Origin: Trifolium pratense
Taxonomy: Eukaryota; Streptophyta; Magnoliopsida; Fabales; Fabaceae
Assembly (NCBI RefSeq): GCF_020283565.1
Contig: NC_060060.1
Coordinates: 66,511,257 to 66,575,256 of the forward strand
Length of the DNA stretch: 64,000 nt
Direction: 5' to 3'
A program made the translations under genes and the position numbers. A model generated the notes under the pieces. It ran no database searches. It had not been told where the DNA came from and saw only the letters and a list, made by a program, of their open reading frames with translations. Below are positions 12,585 through 23,953 of this stretch, in pieces; position 1 is the stretch's first letter, and every line of letters starts with the position of its first letter.

Positions 12585-12908
12585 AAAAAATACAGGCTTA
12601 ATTAGTAAAATGGTCCCTTAAAGATATTTTTGGTTTCAGATTGGTCCCTTAAAAAAAAAAGGTCCAAATAGGTCCCTTAAAGAAAAAAAAGTCCGAATAG
12701 GTCCCTTAAAGACATCTCCGTTAATCAGTTTGGTCCCTAAAAAGAGGTCTAAATAGGACCAAACTGATTAACGAATATGTCTTTAAGGGACCTATTCGGA
12801 CTTTTTTTTCTTTAAGGGACCTATTTGGACCTTTTTTTCTTTAAGGGACCAATCTGAAACCAAAAATATCTTTAAGGGACCATTTTACTAATTAAGCCAA
12901 AAAATACA
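12585..12908. mobile_element. Foldback MULE-type MITE with 10 bp target duplication
   Basis: The element is 12595-12898 (304 bp). The two arms of about 140 bp are near-perfect inverted copies beginning GGCTTAATTAGTAAAATGG. AAAAAATACA flanks both sides (12585-12594, 12899-12908). Each arm carries four spaced copies of GGTCCCTTAAA-like units. A 9-10 bp duplication fits Mutator-like transposition. The element is non-coding, and a read-through transcript would form a long double-stranded hairpin. Confidence 0.85.
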
Positions 12909-13697
12909 ATAGTACCTTAAACACAAAGAAAAAAAATTAATATTGAAAAAATAATTTCTATATGTTTAAATTGTTAAATAACTTTTTTATTAACATACAA
13001 GTGTTAAGATTTTTTTTTATAAAATCACCATTAGACTTAATAAATTGTATGAATTTTTTACCCAAGTTTTGAGCCTCTCCATATTTTGATCTCACGATTC
13101 ACGCATACGGCATATCTTTCGGAAGGTCTCTTTCATATTCTCCGGAGGAATGCGGCCAAAACTTTCTTTTTTAGAAAATAGTTTCGTTTTCTTTTTCTTT
13201 TTTTGTCTTTTGTTGTTTCGTTTAACCTTGTAACAAAAAAAAAAGTGAATATATTTGAATCTTGGAGTGAGTTTCTCGTCTCGAGTTCAAATTTTTTTAA
13301 TGTCCTTATTTATATTTGTTGGATTATGCAAAGTAAAATTCTAACATCAAATTAGCTTATGGACTCGGGAATGAATATCTTTCAAATTAGTCATTTACTC
13401 GTATTATTTAAAGTAAAACTTCATATTCTATCAACAAAAATAAAATTAAAAATTAAAAATTAAAAAACTTGATAAAATCACAATCTCCAATGCTGAGGCA
13501 CTTTCCTCTCTACTTCCCTTTCTGCTGTTCAGTATTCATAATTGTTTATTTTATTGTTAAAAGAGGATAAAACTCCTTAATCTTTGCGATTTTTGAATTC
13601 ATTTTATTATCAAGCCCACGTATTTGTCAGTAAGAAAATGTTTTAAAAATGATTAATTAATGAATAATCTGGAAGTGGAGGTGGATTAAAAAAAGAG
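12909..13697. other. Intergenic, no gene seen
   Basis: AT-rich; short runs resembling decayed repeats near 13055-13160. Nothing supportable. Confidence 0.5.
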
Positions 13698-13875
13698 TTT
13701 AATTGTTATGCACTGTCAGTGTAAAGTTATTTTACACATGCAACCAATAAGAATGATTTAAACTTCCATGTCATATAAAGATAGTGGGGTAAAATGGGGT
13801 GATGTGGCGGAATACATGGTTGTTATTGGTTGACAGTGTAAAATTATTTTACACTGTCAGTGCATATAAATTAAA
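13698..13875. mobile_element. MITE with TTTAATT..TATGCACTG inverted ends
   Basis: The left end TTTAATTGTTATGCACTGTC and the inverted right end TTTAATTTATATGCACTGAC match over about 28 bp with few mismatches. The element is 178 bp and non-coding. Superfamily is not certain. A second element has inserted exactly at its right end. Confidence 0.75.
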
Positions 13876-14068
13876 GGGTCATGCTAAACAGTGCCCCCGG
13901 GGCACTTGTTAAGCATACCTAAAAAGGAAATAAAAAATAAAATTTATATTGAAAAGACAACTTTTTGTACTTTTGAGGCATTGAATGAACGCATTTCGAG
14001 ACAGAATTTCTATTTTAAGATGCTTAACCAGTGCCCGGGGGCACTGTTTAGCATTTTCCTAAATTAAA
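13867..14068. mobile_element. Small MULE-type MITE with 9 bp target duplication
   Basis: The element is 13876-14059 (184 bp), with arms GGGTCATGCTAAACAGTGCC and inverted GGAAAATGCTAAACAGTGCC continuing about 40 bp. TAAATTAAA flanks both sides (13867-13875, 14060-14068). The target lay in the right end of the neighbouring MITE, so this insertion is younger. A related end occurs at 17764-17810. Confidence 0.85.
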
Positions 14069-14991
14069 TCCTTAAAAAAAGGTATAGGAAAAGGGCGAAA
14101 GAGGAAAATGTCAGGGGGAGGTGGGTTGGATTATTCAATTGGGAAAGCAAAGATATGATCATAATTCATAATTGAGATCAAACAGATCTGTATCGATCCA
14201 TTTATGTTTCTGTTACTCGTACGACGTACTGTACGTATATTATCTACGTGCGTGGACCTCTTCCTTCCTTCATGCTATTTTTGGATTTGAAAAACAACTT
14301 ACAAACCTCCATTCTTCTTTTCTTTTTTATGTTGACCTTTTAGTTTTAAGAGAATTTTTTTCGATATTTTAGAATTCGATTGTAAGATAAATAAAAAATT
14401 TCAAAAAATAATTTTCACAAAATTAAATTCAAATTTTTTCGAATGATTCTTCATAGATGATGCTCATTTATTGATTTATAGCATAAGTGTTCGGGTATAA
14501 GTTTATAGTATATATTATTTGTATAGTAAAATATAAAATTAAAATAATATTTTTCTTATATTATTGGTCAGCCATATAACACTCGTTCTATGGGTGAAAC
14601 ATCTCACATGTCCCGATGAATGGGAGGGGGTTTTTGAACACTGAAAACTCGAGTCCTTTGTGAATTCTCTCTATCGGGATGATTATTTTGTACTGCTTTA
14701 TTTTGTTTACTTTAGGGGTTAGGTCTAGCCCTCTGTACATATTTTTTTCTATTTTTATTTATAATAATATGAGATATAGGTATAGGATGAGAGTGTTTAG
14801 ATGTGCCAACGAAGTTGACATATGTCTACTCAGTCCTTGATGTCTAGATACTCTTAATTTATAAAAAAAATAAAAAATATTTTTCTTATATATATAATGA
14901 ACTTCTTTATATTAAAGAATTTATGAAAATAAGTTAAAAAAATATAAATTATTTTTATAAGTACTTTAAAATTGTCTCATAAAATGTATGA
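14069..14991. other. Intergenic, possible decayed retroelement 3' end
   Basis: AT-rich. The stretch 14580-14760 has higher complexity and could be a decayed non-LTR element, but there is no coding evidence. Confidence 0.4.
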
Positions 14992-15560
14992 TGGAAACAC
15001 AATTCGAAGAGACCCAAAGACAGCTTGAATAACCGCATGGAGAAGCAACTTGAGGAAAAATTGGCACATATTTTTTTTAGAAGGAATCCTTTTACTGTAA
15101 GTATGGATTAAATAGTAAAAAATAATAATAAATCAACATTTTTTTACAAGTTTATTAGTTTAGTATTTTTAATCTTTCATTGATCTTTGTGTTTTGATTT
15201 GAACATTTATATAGGCTGGACAATTTTCTAGTGTTAGGAACAATGCAGCATACCATGATCATAGAGTTGAAAGTACTGGTAACATATGGGCACAAAGGTA
15301 TTCTTATTTTCTTATTTTACTCTTTTTTTTGGTACATTTTTTATATTACTCTTAATTTGTATTAATAAGTGCATAAGTTGAGTTCTATAATTATGTTATT
15401 TAATAATTTAATTGTTTTTGGTAGCTGACTTTTTTTTTTTTTTTATATATTTACTTTTATACATTATTCATTGACATACTAAACTTGTAAAAATAATTTG
15501 GCTAAAAATTGCAGGGAAATCATGGAAGCTTCAACTACTTTACGAAGAGAGGGTCAATAG
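14992..15560 (+). pseudogene. Possible three-exon gene remnant of unknown identity
   Basis: Three short open stretches are joined by consensus splice sites in one continuous frame. Exon a is 14992-15096 (35 codons, donor GTAAGT). Exon b is 15215-15297 (acceptor TATAG, donor GTATTC). Exon c is 15515-15560 (acceptor TTGCAG) and ends at TAG 15558-15560. Phases agree: 0 at the first junction and 2 at the second. The peptide includes EKQLEEKLAHIFFRRNPFTA, HDHRVESTGNIWAQ and EIMEASTTLRREGQ. I do not recognise it. No start codon or upstream exon was found; TGA lies just before 14992. It may be the 3' end of a decayed or captured gene. Chance is not excluded: the total is only about 78 codons. Confidence 0.35.
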
Positions 15561-15593
15561 ATAAATTTAAATAAGTTAATTCAATCAATCATT

Positions 15594-15740
15594 AGCTGGT
15601 GTAGTGGTGATGGACGTTGGACTTAGTATGAAGGACCACGGTTCGATTATCCGTAACTGCGATCGGAATAAGGCTAGAATCACTTGATGTCATAACTGAC
15701 TCTCGAACCAGATTAATGCCACTAAATTCAGTTAACAACG
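15594..15740 (+). repeat. tRNA-derived SINE
   Basis: Polymerase III A box AGCTGGTGTAGTGGTGATGG and B box GGTTCGATTATCC about 48 bp apart at the 5' end, then a non-tRNA body (GCGATCGGAATAAGG, TCATAACTGACTCTCG). At least two other copies occur in the window (12435-12570 and 38985-39062, minus). Confidence 0.7.
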
Positions 15741-15744
15741 TTCA

Positions 15745-17763
15745 TATGCATATTAACGATTCAGTACGATACATGTCTCTTATAAGTGAAACATCGATAT
15801 GCCTCTCACACAAATGAATTGGGAACCCCGGAGGAATAAAGAAAAGCATGTGATATTCATGCTCTAAGTAATTTTCTTTTTCTCTTCCAAATCTTCTCTA
15901 TATATAAAAGTCGGACATCTAACATTTGACTACTTATTAGAGGAGATCAAATTCTCATCACTTAAACAAATTTATTATTGATATTTAATAATCTTTTTGA
16001 CGTGGTCGATCAGCGAGATTGAATATTTTCTTAATACTAATATTAATTTTTTATTATGAAATGAGTGATTTAATTTGTGTATAAGACTAACTTGAGCACT
16101 AATTTAAAGTTTTACTAGGGATGCTAGTACTTACTACTATTAAGTATTGAGAAATGCTAAAGAGTGTGATGACGTTAATGGTTAAGAAATAAAAAATAGT
16201 AACATAATTTTGAAAGAAAAATAATAGAATAATAAATAGCCAATACTTATGTATTATAGAAAAATAATACTCCATTCATTTTTACTTGTCATTTTAAATT
16301 TCTGCACACATGTCAATGCATAACTTTGATCACTAATATCTTTAATTTTCTATTATAAAAAATTATGAAAAATTTATATTTTGAAAATACTTGTCGCGAC
16401 AAATTGAACAATATCTTATATACTAATATTTATTTTTATATATTAATAAAAAATTACAGTTAAAGTAGATTATATGAATAGTATTACACAATTCCTAAAC
16501 GACAAGTAAAAAGGAACGGATGGAGTAATAAATTATTAATTTTTGTCCCTAGATGGAAATATGGAATGATGCATATTACATAAAATTAACGCATAGAAAG
16601 TGTGAGATATCAAGTTCGAAATCGAGATACCACAAATATTCACCTAACAATTTTGATATCTATCAGTTGAGCTGAGACTTGCAACTAAATCATAGGTAAT
16701 TCATTTTTTTTATTAACCTTTTTATTTCTAGGAGAATTCCGGCTACGAAGTAAAAAATTATTCAAACTATGAATCAAACTGGAAACGATTTGTTTTAGGA
16801 AAATTGATTAACCACTTATGTTCAATTGTTTTGTTAAAATTATAAACAATTATAGTAAATATAGAAAATTGAAAATAATGTAATCAAAACTCCAAGAGTT
16901 TGATATAGTGGCAAAAGATACGCCATAGATCTGGAAGTTTTTTTTTTTTTAAGAAGCTAAATTGACTCACTTAAATTGATACTGAAAAGAATCGAACTTG
17001 AAAACTTAAGAAAAAGCTTATGAATTCATATATTCCACTAAGAATTTGAATCATCTCTAATTTTGCCTCGTATTTTTTATTTTGTCAATTTTCCCTCGTA
17101 CACTTGGAGGGTGGTAAAGTTTTCTCTCGCTTGCAATAGGTATACTCAGTGCTCACTATCACTCAGAATATATATAAGGCATGTGAAAAACGATCTATTG
17201 GTGCGAGGGTCCCGCGCACCCTAATCCAAAATGGACATGGACGCCAGTTGTTACGATAGCTCCATTGTTGAAACTTGAATACCTTTGTTCCATACTCATC
17301 CACGTGTGTATCAGACTTTGATGGATAGTTTTATTTTTTGACAAGGACTTTGATAATAGTTAAAAAAAACTATCGTTAAAAATAAAATAAAAAATAAGAT
17401 ATTGAACTCAACAAATTGTTCATGAAAATCGGAGTTTAATTCATGGTGGAAGTAATATTTTGTCTGACTTTACTTATCTCGAAATCGAATTCTGAATTAT
17501 CAAACTCCTTCATTTTTTTTCTTTTTGATAAGACAAAATATATTAATGGGGGAATTAGTTCACAAGATGTGTTAATTCACTACTCAAAAAACGTTTACAC
17601 CTGTGCATGTATATATATAAAAGACCTCCTATTCATATAGTATATATGAGCTAATACAAATAGCTAATTAAGCTACCAGAATCAATCACCAAGACTAAAT
17701 GAAATAAACACAAAAATTCATGTTGACAGCGAATGCTTCTGATGCAAATCCAAGCTATTACTT
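15745..17763. other. Intergenic, no gene seen
   Basis: Very AT-rich. A TCTCTATATATAAAAGTC at 15895 resembles a Helitron 5' end, but no matching 3' end was found nearby. A stretch ending near 16530 (AGGAACGGATGGAGTA) resembles one end of a Stowaway-like MITE. Confidence 0.4.
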
Positions 17764-17810
17764 TTGGGGTCATACTAACTAGTGTCTTGGGGCACTAGTT
17801 AAGAATACCA
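17764..17810. repeat. Fragment related to the 13876-14059 MITE
   Basis: GGGGTCATACTAACTAGTG followed by GGGGCACTAGTTAAGAATACC resembles the left arm of the element at 13876. No inverted partner was found, so it is a fragment. Confidence 0.45.
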
Positions 17811-17829
17811 AAACAAGTAACTTTTTGTA

Positions 17830-19986
17830 TTAAAATTAGTGTTCTTTAAAAATACATTGCAGATCTTTTATCTTTTGTTTGTAACATTTTAGTCATTTAT
17901 CTTTCAAAAGGCCAAAAAGAATATGCTTTGGTCATTTTCATAAGTTTCATGCATAAAAATGCTGATGTGATGTGACTATCCATCTACAATTATCTTATTT
18001 TCTAATTTTTTTTTATTGAAAGGAAAAAAATCATAAAATGTATGAATTCATGTTCATGTTTTATTGTTCTATAGTTCTATTCTTTAATTTTATCATTTAT
18101 ATTGTGATTATTTGAGTAGATTCAAAAAAGATAGGAATAAAAAAAAGAGGAATGACAAAGAAATGAAGTATTTCCATTATTTGGAAATATAATGTACAGT
18201 ATTTCTCCATAAAAGACAGGATTTATTATAAAAATAAGTTAGTGCTTATAAAAAATATAAAAAAGTAGAAATAAGCTAGCATTTGTGATTTTCCAATGTT
18301 GCCCCTCCCTCATCTATTTATCGCAGCAATTTATGGTTAGCACCTTGTTTTTTTTTTTCTTTTTCAACTTTCACTTTTATTTATTTCTATAGTCACTTAA
18401 AGAAATATAATACTACAACTATGGTACCATTGCCGTGATATACAAAAAATAAAACGCCAATGAATGTATGGAAGAGACTAAACAACCATTTTTTGTTGTT
18501 GTATTTTGGTGTATTTGGCGCACGCGATATAAAGGTATTTGGGAGAATAAACAAACGAACAAGTCGTGAATGATTTGTGTAATAATTGTTTGTATGCAAA
18601 AGAGCTTGACATTTTCCTCTCAACTTATAGTTTCGTTCTCATTTCTAATGTTAATTACAACATAGTTTATGTTATGGGGTAAACCAATAGAGTCTATCAC
18701 AATCTTGCTAGAGCGTTTTTATTTTAGACTAGTCTCGGTATTCATCATTATTATTAAACTGATTTTATTTTTTCAAATATTATTTTGAATGAAATACAAT
18801 GACTACGAAAAATCGTGCAGGATAGCGGGGTTTTTTTAGGAGATTTAGTGTAACCCCCCACACATTGTGTTAAAAAGTAGTAGTTATTTTGAAAAACACT
18901 TTGTTATTTAGCGGAGGTTTGAAACTCCTTCAATTTACTGATTTAATTTTTCTTATTTTCATTTTGCGCGATGCTTTTTCCCTCAATTTATTCTTATCTC
19001 ATACAGTTATAGCTCTACAAAAAATTCATTCTCATCAATTTATCATAAATTCAGAAACGCTGAAATGAAGAAAATTTGATAAGTGAAGACGAAACTCTAA
19101 CTCCACCGCGAGCTTCGCTCCTTCCACCATGAACTTCTGTCCCTCCACCGCTCATCGCGTCTCTTTCTCCACTGTTCAAAGTTGGATACCAGCGGTTCAT
19201 GAAACCCCGCAGCTAATTTATGGGAACCTGTTACGCGGCAGTTTTATAAAATCCCGCAAAACATTTTGCGGGGGTTTAAAACCCCTGCTAAATAAAAAAA
19301 CCCGCAAATTGCCGTGTTTTTTTTTGTTGTGAACTGAGTTCATTTTGCTTTAAAAAATATATTGGGCCGAACCTTAGAAATCAACGACACGGTTCTACAA
19401 TCCTATAGAACATATAATTTTAAAATTAATGGACTCGATAATTCATCTTACATATCTATATTTTAACTTGACGAGACACCGAGATTAACAAATTAATTGC
19501 TAAGAGAAGAACTCGTTTGCAAACTCCAATTGTAAAGAACTAAAAAAGTTGGTTTTATGACTTATATAAAGTATGGAAGAACCTCTCAATATGGAGATGC
19601 TTCTAAGGATAATATTGTAATTATAAAACCTAATTAAATCTAAAAACAATGTATGTTCTTCCAATAATAAGGGGCTTTAAGGTCAAAAAAGTGGAGCCTA
19701 GCTTACTAGTGTTCCCCGTCTTGGGTGTAGTATGGTGGAGTGTCACAATCCTTTCAATTATGAGAGCTTAGTTTAGTTTTATCTTAAACTTTATAACGGA
19801 TAGAACCAACAAACACTCACAAAAAGAAGTTATGACTCACATAAGAGTTTTTAAGATACTATTGATGTTTTGATTTTTGAATACTATATACATGATTAAC
19901 ATGGCTTTTCTATTTTCTATTGGAAACAAACTATACATATATCCAATTCTAAATGCTTGTTTGCTCGAGGAAAGCTAATAGGAGTA
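17830..19986. other. Intergenic, no gene seen
   Basis: AT-rich. The part 18830-19330 has scattered GCGGGG / CCCGCAAA motifs, probably a decayed repeat. An open frame at 19129-19332 falls in it and has no domain. The region around 19400-19800 is also unassigned. Confidence 0.4.
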
Positions 19987-19992
19987 TCTATA

Positions 19993-20180
19993 TATATAAT
20001 TCCTAGATAGTTCTCCTACTATCCATCTTAACCCTAATCCACATCATCCACTTACATCCAATTAAATCACACAATAATGTCACATCTATATAATTCCTAG
20101 ATAGTTCTCCTACTATCCATCTTAACCCTAATCCACATCATCCACTTACATCCAATTAAATCACACAATAATGTCACATC
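19993..20180. repeat. 94 bp tandem duplication (two copies)
   Basis: The segment TATAATTCCTAGATAG ... AATAATGTCACATC occurs twice in direct tandem with essentially no differences (starts about 19997 and 20091). High identity implies recent origin or an assembly artefact. Confidence 0.92.
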
Positions 20181-20248
20181 ACTTTCTTACATTATATCAT
20201 TCTCATCTCTATTTTTTTTTATATTATATCAATCTCATAATAAATAAT

Positions 20249-20390
20249 AAAAAATTATGCTTCTCCAATTATCCAAAAATTGATGTCATAAGATGTTACA
20301 GTTTTCTACATTATTATTGAATTATACCTCTCCAATTATCAAAAAATTGATGTCACAAGATGTTACACTTTTCTATATTACTATAACATT
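20249..20390. repeat. Imperfect tandem duplication of about 75 bp
   Basis: CTCCAATTATC(C)AAAAATTGATGTCA.AAGATGTTACA occurs near 20263 and again near 20331. Confidence 0.7.
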
Positions 20391-20949
20391 CCTTAGTGAC
20401 AATGAAGATGAACATAGTTGGATTCTCTTTCAACATTTATCTCATTTAAATGTCAACCGTTTTCACAGAAACAACAAAGAGTTTATAATTTAGTCACACA
20501 AAAAAATACGAAGAGTGTATACATTATTGACTTAATTACATTTCTATTGAGATTAGTTTTTAGTTAAAACAACTTACTTTTTCAAACCATAGCTCCTATC
20601 TACCCTCACGTGTCTGCTATAGTAGCTGGAAAAGCAAATCTAAAGTTGAAAGTTCGAATTGTTCATGTGTGGAATGTAACAGACAAATACAAACCAAACT
20701 GAGGTTACGTCTATGAATATGTTGTTTGTTGATGAAAAGGTGATATACTATTTTGATATATTTCTCACATTTTCACAAAATCTCTATTGATGTTTTTTTT
20801 ATTGACTTTTTTTTTTTTTTTTACTTTGATCATCCAATGTGATAAGATTCTTGCTACTTTGGGAAATAGTTTGGTTTCAAGGATAAAAAAATTGGTTGAC
20901 GAATGATCGTTGACAATATATTGGTTGGAGGAAGTGATAAGTACATCAC

Positions 20950-20997
<48 letters not shown>
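20950..20997. repeat. (TTA)n microsatellite
   Basis: About 16 uninterrupted TTA units inside the candidate Helitron. They yield a spurious poly-leucine frame. Confidence 0.95.
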
Positions 20998-21325
20998 TTC
21001 ACAACACTTATTGTTACAATTTATACGAATAATTTTTCAACATTATAATATAAAATACCACATAATACCTGTGCATCGCACGGGTGTGGGACTAGTATTC
21101 TTTAATACTTTAATAATACTTTAACGATGAATAACGATACACTATTTTAAAACAAAAATCGAGAATTTTCGGTTCAAACTCAAACTTAGCAATTGTAACT
21201 ACCAACTTGAATTATGTTTAGAGGCGAATATTAATACATTTCTATTAATGTACTCTATAATATAAATTCTTTAATATTTTTACTTTTTAAAAATTGTCAT
21301 ATTGGACCAGACAAAATATCGGGGG

Positions 21326-22082
21326 CCTATTCGCAGTGGCGGCCTAGGCCCATGTGTGACATGGGCTGTTGCACAAGGTCTCCTAAAAATGAGGGCCACA
21401 AAAAAAAAATTATAGGGTAGTAGTATTAGTAAGTTGGGGGTGTAAAAACTAATTATTTATGTTAGAAAATGTTGTAAGGACAATAAGGCTCAGCCCAACC
21501 CGTTTTCCTAAGGGAAAAAAAAAATAGCAGACAAGATAAGCCTATCTTGTGTTTTGCGTTCTACGCATTCTTTCTCAAAAACTCCATTAATTTACCACCA
21601 CCAGGCGTCGACCTGCCGCCATCACCGGCGGCATTAACGTCGGTTAACCTCCTTCCTTCTATTCTAAAAAACTCCATTAAAGTTGAAACAAAGGTAAAAA
21701 CTAAATTTTACAAGTTAGAGTTTCTAAAATTTGCAATGGAAAATCACAATTTTTCTATTTTAATTGTGTTTCCCAATTCTCAATTCTCATCATTCTTTTT
21801 CTCCCAAAGTTAATTACTGATAGGGATGTTCTTTTGTTTCTGTAAAGTGGAGAATTTTTTTTTATAAGCAAAGTAGCTATAATGTATTTTGTTGTTATTG
21901 TTACTTTGTTAGACTATGAATCTTTTTTATGTTAATTATAAGAATGATTATAATTTTATGCTATTTGCAATTTAAATCGATGATGGTTTTTTTATAAAAA
22001 AAAGTTACGTTTTCTTATTAAAGATCCACTTTCATATTTTGCACAGGGCTTCCAAAAACTCGGAGACGCCACTGCCTATTCG
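21326..22082. mobile_element. hAT-type non-autonomous element with 8 bp target duplication
   Basis: The element is 21334-22074 (741 bp), ending CAGTGGCGGCC... and ...GACGCCACTG. CCTATTCG flanks both sides (21326-21333, 22075-22082). An 8 bp duplication with CAGTGGCG ends is typical of hAT elements. No transposase is present. The open frame at 21547-21813 lies inside and has no domain. Confidence 0.88.
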
Positions 22083-22380
22083 CCCAAGTCCAATCACGCC
22101 TAATGGGTCGTTCGACCCAAACATAGGAGCCCAAGAAGACCAAGTCAGGGTAATCTCCCACGACGCCAACTAATACCCCTAGCCCTAAGGGGATAACACC
22201 AATAATATAGCTCACATGGCATAATTGTCCTCGAATATAACGACATTAGTGGCTCCCTTAGGCGGGCGAGGGAATCTTGCCCGGGATCGTTTTATCCTGG
22301 CCTATATATAGGCCCACTATAATCTCTAAAGGATCATCACATTATACATCTCACCTACTCTTAGACTTAGACCTGAAATA
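22083..22380. repeat. Possible LTR remnant interrupted by the hAT element
   Basis: More GC-rich than its surroundings, with a TATATATA promoter-like box near 22302 followed by AGGATCATCACATT and TCTTAGACTTAGACC, reminiscent of the U3-R region of plant gypsy LTRs. The piece before the hAT insertion (about 21300-21333) may belong to it. No ends were identified. Confidence 0.35.
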
Positions 22381-22989
22381 ACATATAACAAAGTATTGAT
22401 ACCTCAGTTATAAGCAAGAACATTTGAGAATCTCCTCTAACTAAGTATCGATATATCTCGGTTCTAAACAGAAACACATATCTTCTTACCAAAAAATGAA
22501 CTTTTTTGTCATACAAACTTATAAATTCATAATCTGGAATTATCAAACAAAATATTATTAGTAATTTAAAAATAAACTTTATATTTAGAGGCAATTTTTT
22601 AGTCAAATGAATGTTTATATTTAGAGACGAATACAATACAACATTTAATTTGTTTAAACTCACAATCATTATACAACTACCAACTCAACAATTTCATAAA
22701 TTTCTTAATTGATTTTCTTTTGATTGATGGCTTGTTATTCAAGCTTAGTTTGAGAGGACATGATGATGATTTTATTTTAATTCTTAGTTGCAACCAAACA
22801 GGGAGATACTGCCAACACCAAATTAAAGAAGCCGTCCCAGTCCCACTTACTGAATAATTGTTTCAATTTTCAACGTAAGTGAGCTATGAGCTTAGATTAT
22901 TGTGAGCTATGGACGGTAGGTTTGGTCTCGTGGGGCATACTTAGATTATTGTGAATCGGAAGATAGATAAAGTTTAGTTTTTTTGGTCG
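22381..22989. other. Intergenic, no gene seen
   Basis: AT-rich; the frame on the minus strand at 22367-22669 shows no domain. Confidence 0.5.
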
Positions 22990-23153
22990 ATAATTTGTTG
23001 GGTTAAATATGTTTTTAGTCCCTATAGATTTTCAGAATTTTTATTTATGGAAAAAAATTTCAGGACTAAAAAGTGTGAAAACAATTTTTATGGACTAAAA
23101 TGAAAATTCTAGGAAACTATATGGACTAAAAACATATTTAACCATAATTTTTT
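22990..23153. mobile_element. Small foldback MITE, 144 bp, near-perfect 10 bp flanks
   Basis: The element is 23000-23143, with ends GGGTTAAATATGTTTTTAGT and the inverted AAACATATTTAACC. The flanks ATAATTTGTT (22990-22999) and ATAATTTTTT (23144-23153) match at 9 of 10 positions, fitting a MULE-type duplication with one later change. Confidence 0.72.
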
Positions 23154-23649
23154 GGCTTAAATGCACTTTTGATCCCCCTATTTTCAAAAAAATGAAGTTT
23201 TGGTTCCCCTATTTTAAAAACCAACTTTTTAGTCCCCCAATTTTAACTTTTTTTGAGTTTTGATCCCCCATCCCATTCTAAGGCTAATTTTGTTGATGTG
23301 GCATTGCCATTAATGCATATCACCGTCCACGTGGACAAATTTAATATTCATGTCATTATTTTTTTTTAATTCAATAAAACTTATTTTATAAAATATTTTA
23401 ATAAATAAATTTTATTGAATTTAAAAATATATAATAACGACATGGATATTAAATTTGTCCACATGAATGTTGCCACATCATTAGTTACAAGGCCACATCA
23501 ACAAAATTAACCCCAAAATGGAATGGGGGATCAAAACTCAAAAAAAATGAAAATAGGGGGACTAAAAAACTGGTTTTTAAAATAGGGGGACCAAAACTTC
23601 ATTTTTTTAAAAATAGGGGGACCAAAAGTGCATTTAAGCCTAATTTTTT
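23145..23649. mobile_element. Foldback MULE-type MITE, 487 bp, 9 bp target duplication
   Basis: The element is 23154-23640. Its arms begin GGCTTAAATGCACTTTTG and match inverted for about 110 bp (GGGGGACCAAAA units), with a second inverted pair inside. TAATTTTTT flanks both sides (23145-23153, 23641-23649). The left flank is the right target duplication of the 144 bp neighbour, so this insertion came second. Confidence 0.85.
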
Positions 23650-23953
23650 TTAAGGTATTTTTTTAAAAAAATAACTAAATATATATAATAGGATTCAATA
23701 AAAATATTTTTTTAACAACTTTTAATAAAACTTAACTTATTTCACAACTGGACCCTGAATTATTGATCATTTTATTAAGAATCAAATGATTAATATCCAA
23801 AAATAATAAGAGATAACATATTACTTAGATCAAGTTATAAAAGAATCGACATATTTACCACTTGTGATATACGACATATTTTCTCCGTGACAAAATATAA
23901 ACAAAATTTAATTACTTTTTTAGATTAATAGTATGATTAATGTATCTGATCTA

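Larger units (their letters stand above)
19987..21095 (+). mobile_element. Candidate non-autonomous Helitron
   Basis: The left end is TCTATATATATAATTCC preceded by A. The right end is the hairpin CCTGTGC-ATC-GCACGGG, 7 bp of spacer, then CTAG followed by T (CTAG ends at 21095). TC...hairpin...CTRR inserted between A and T is the Helitron signature. The element is 1.1 kb and non-coding, and contains a 94 bp tandem duplication at its left end and a TTA microsatellite. There are no terminal inverted repeats. Pairing of these two ends is inferred. Confidence 0.6.

Noticed and set aside
12595..12898. MicroRNA precursor
   Set aside because: The hairpin is far too long and perfect, and the flanking 10 bp duplication shows a transposon.
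15895..15960. Helitron left end (TCTCTATATATAAAAGTC)
   Set aside because: No hairpin plus CTRR right end was found at a plausible distance except the one already paired with 19987, so it is not called.
20903..21124. Open frame with a poly-leucine stretch
   Set aside because: Translation of the TTA microsatellite inside the candidate Helitron.
22367..22669. 100-codon minus-strand frame
   Set aside because: AT-rich, no motif, no neighbouring exon signals.
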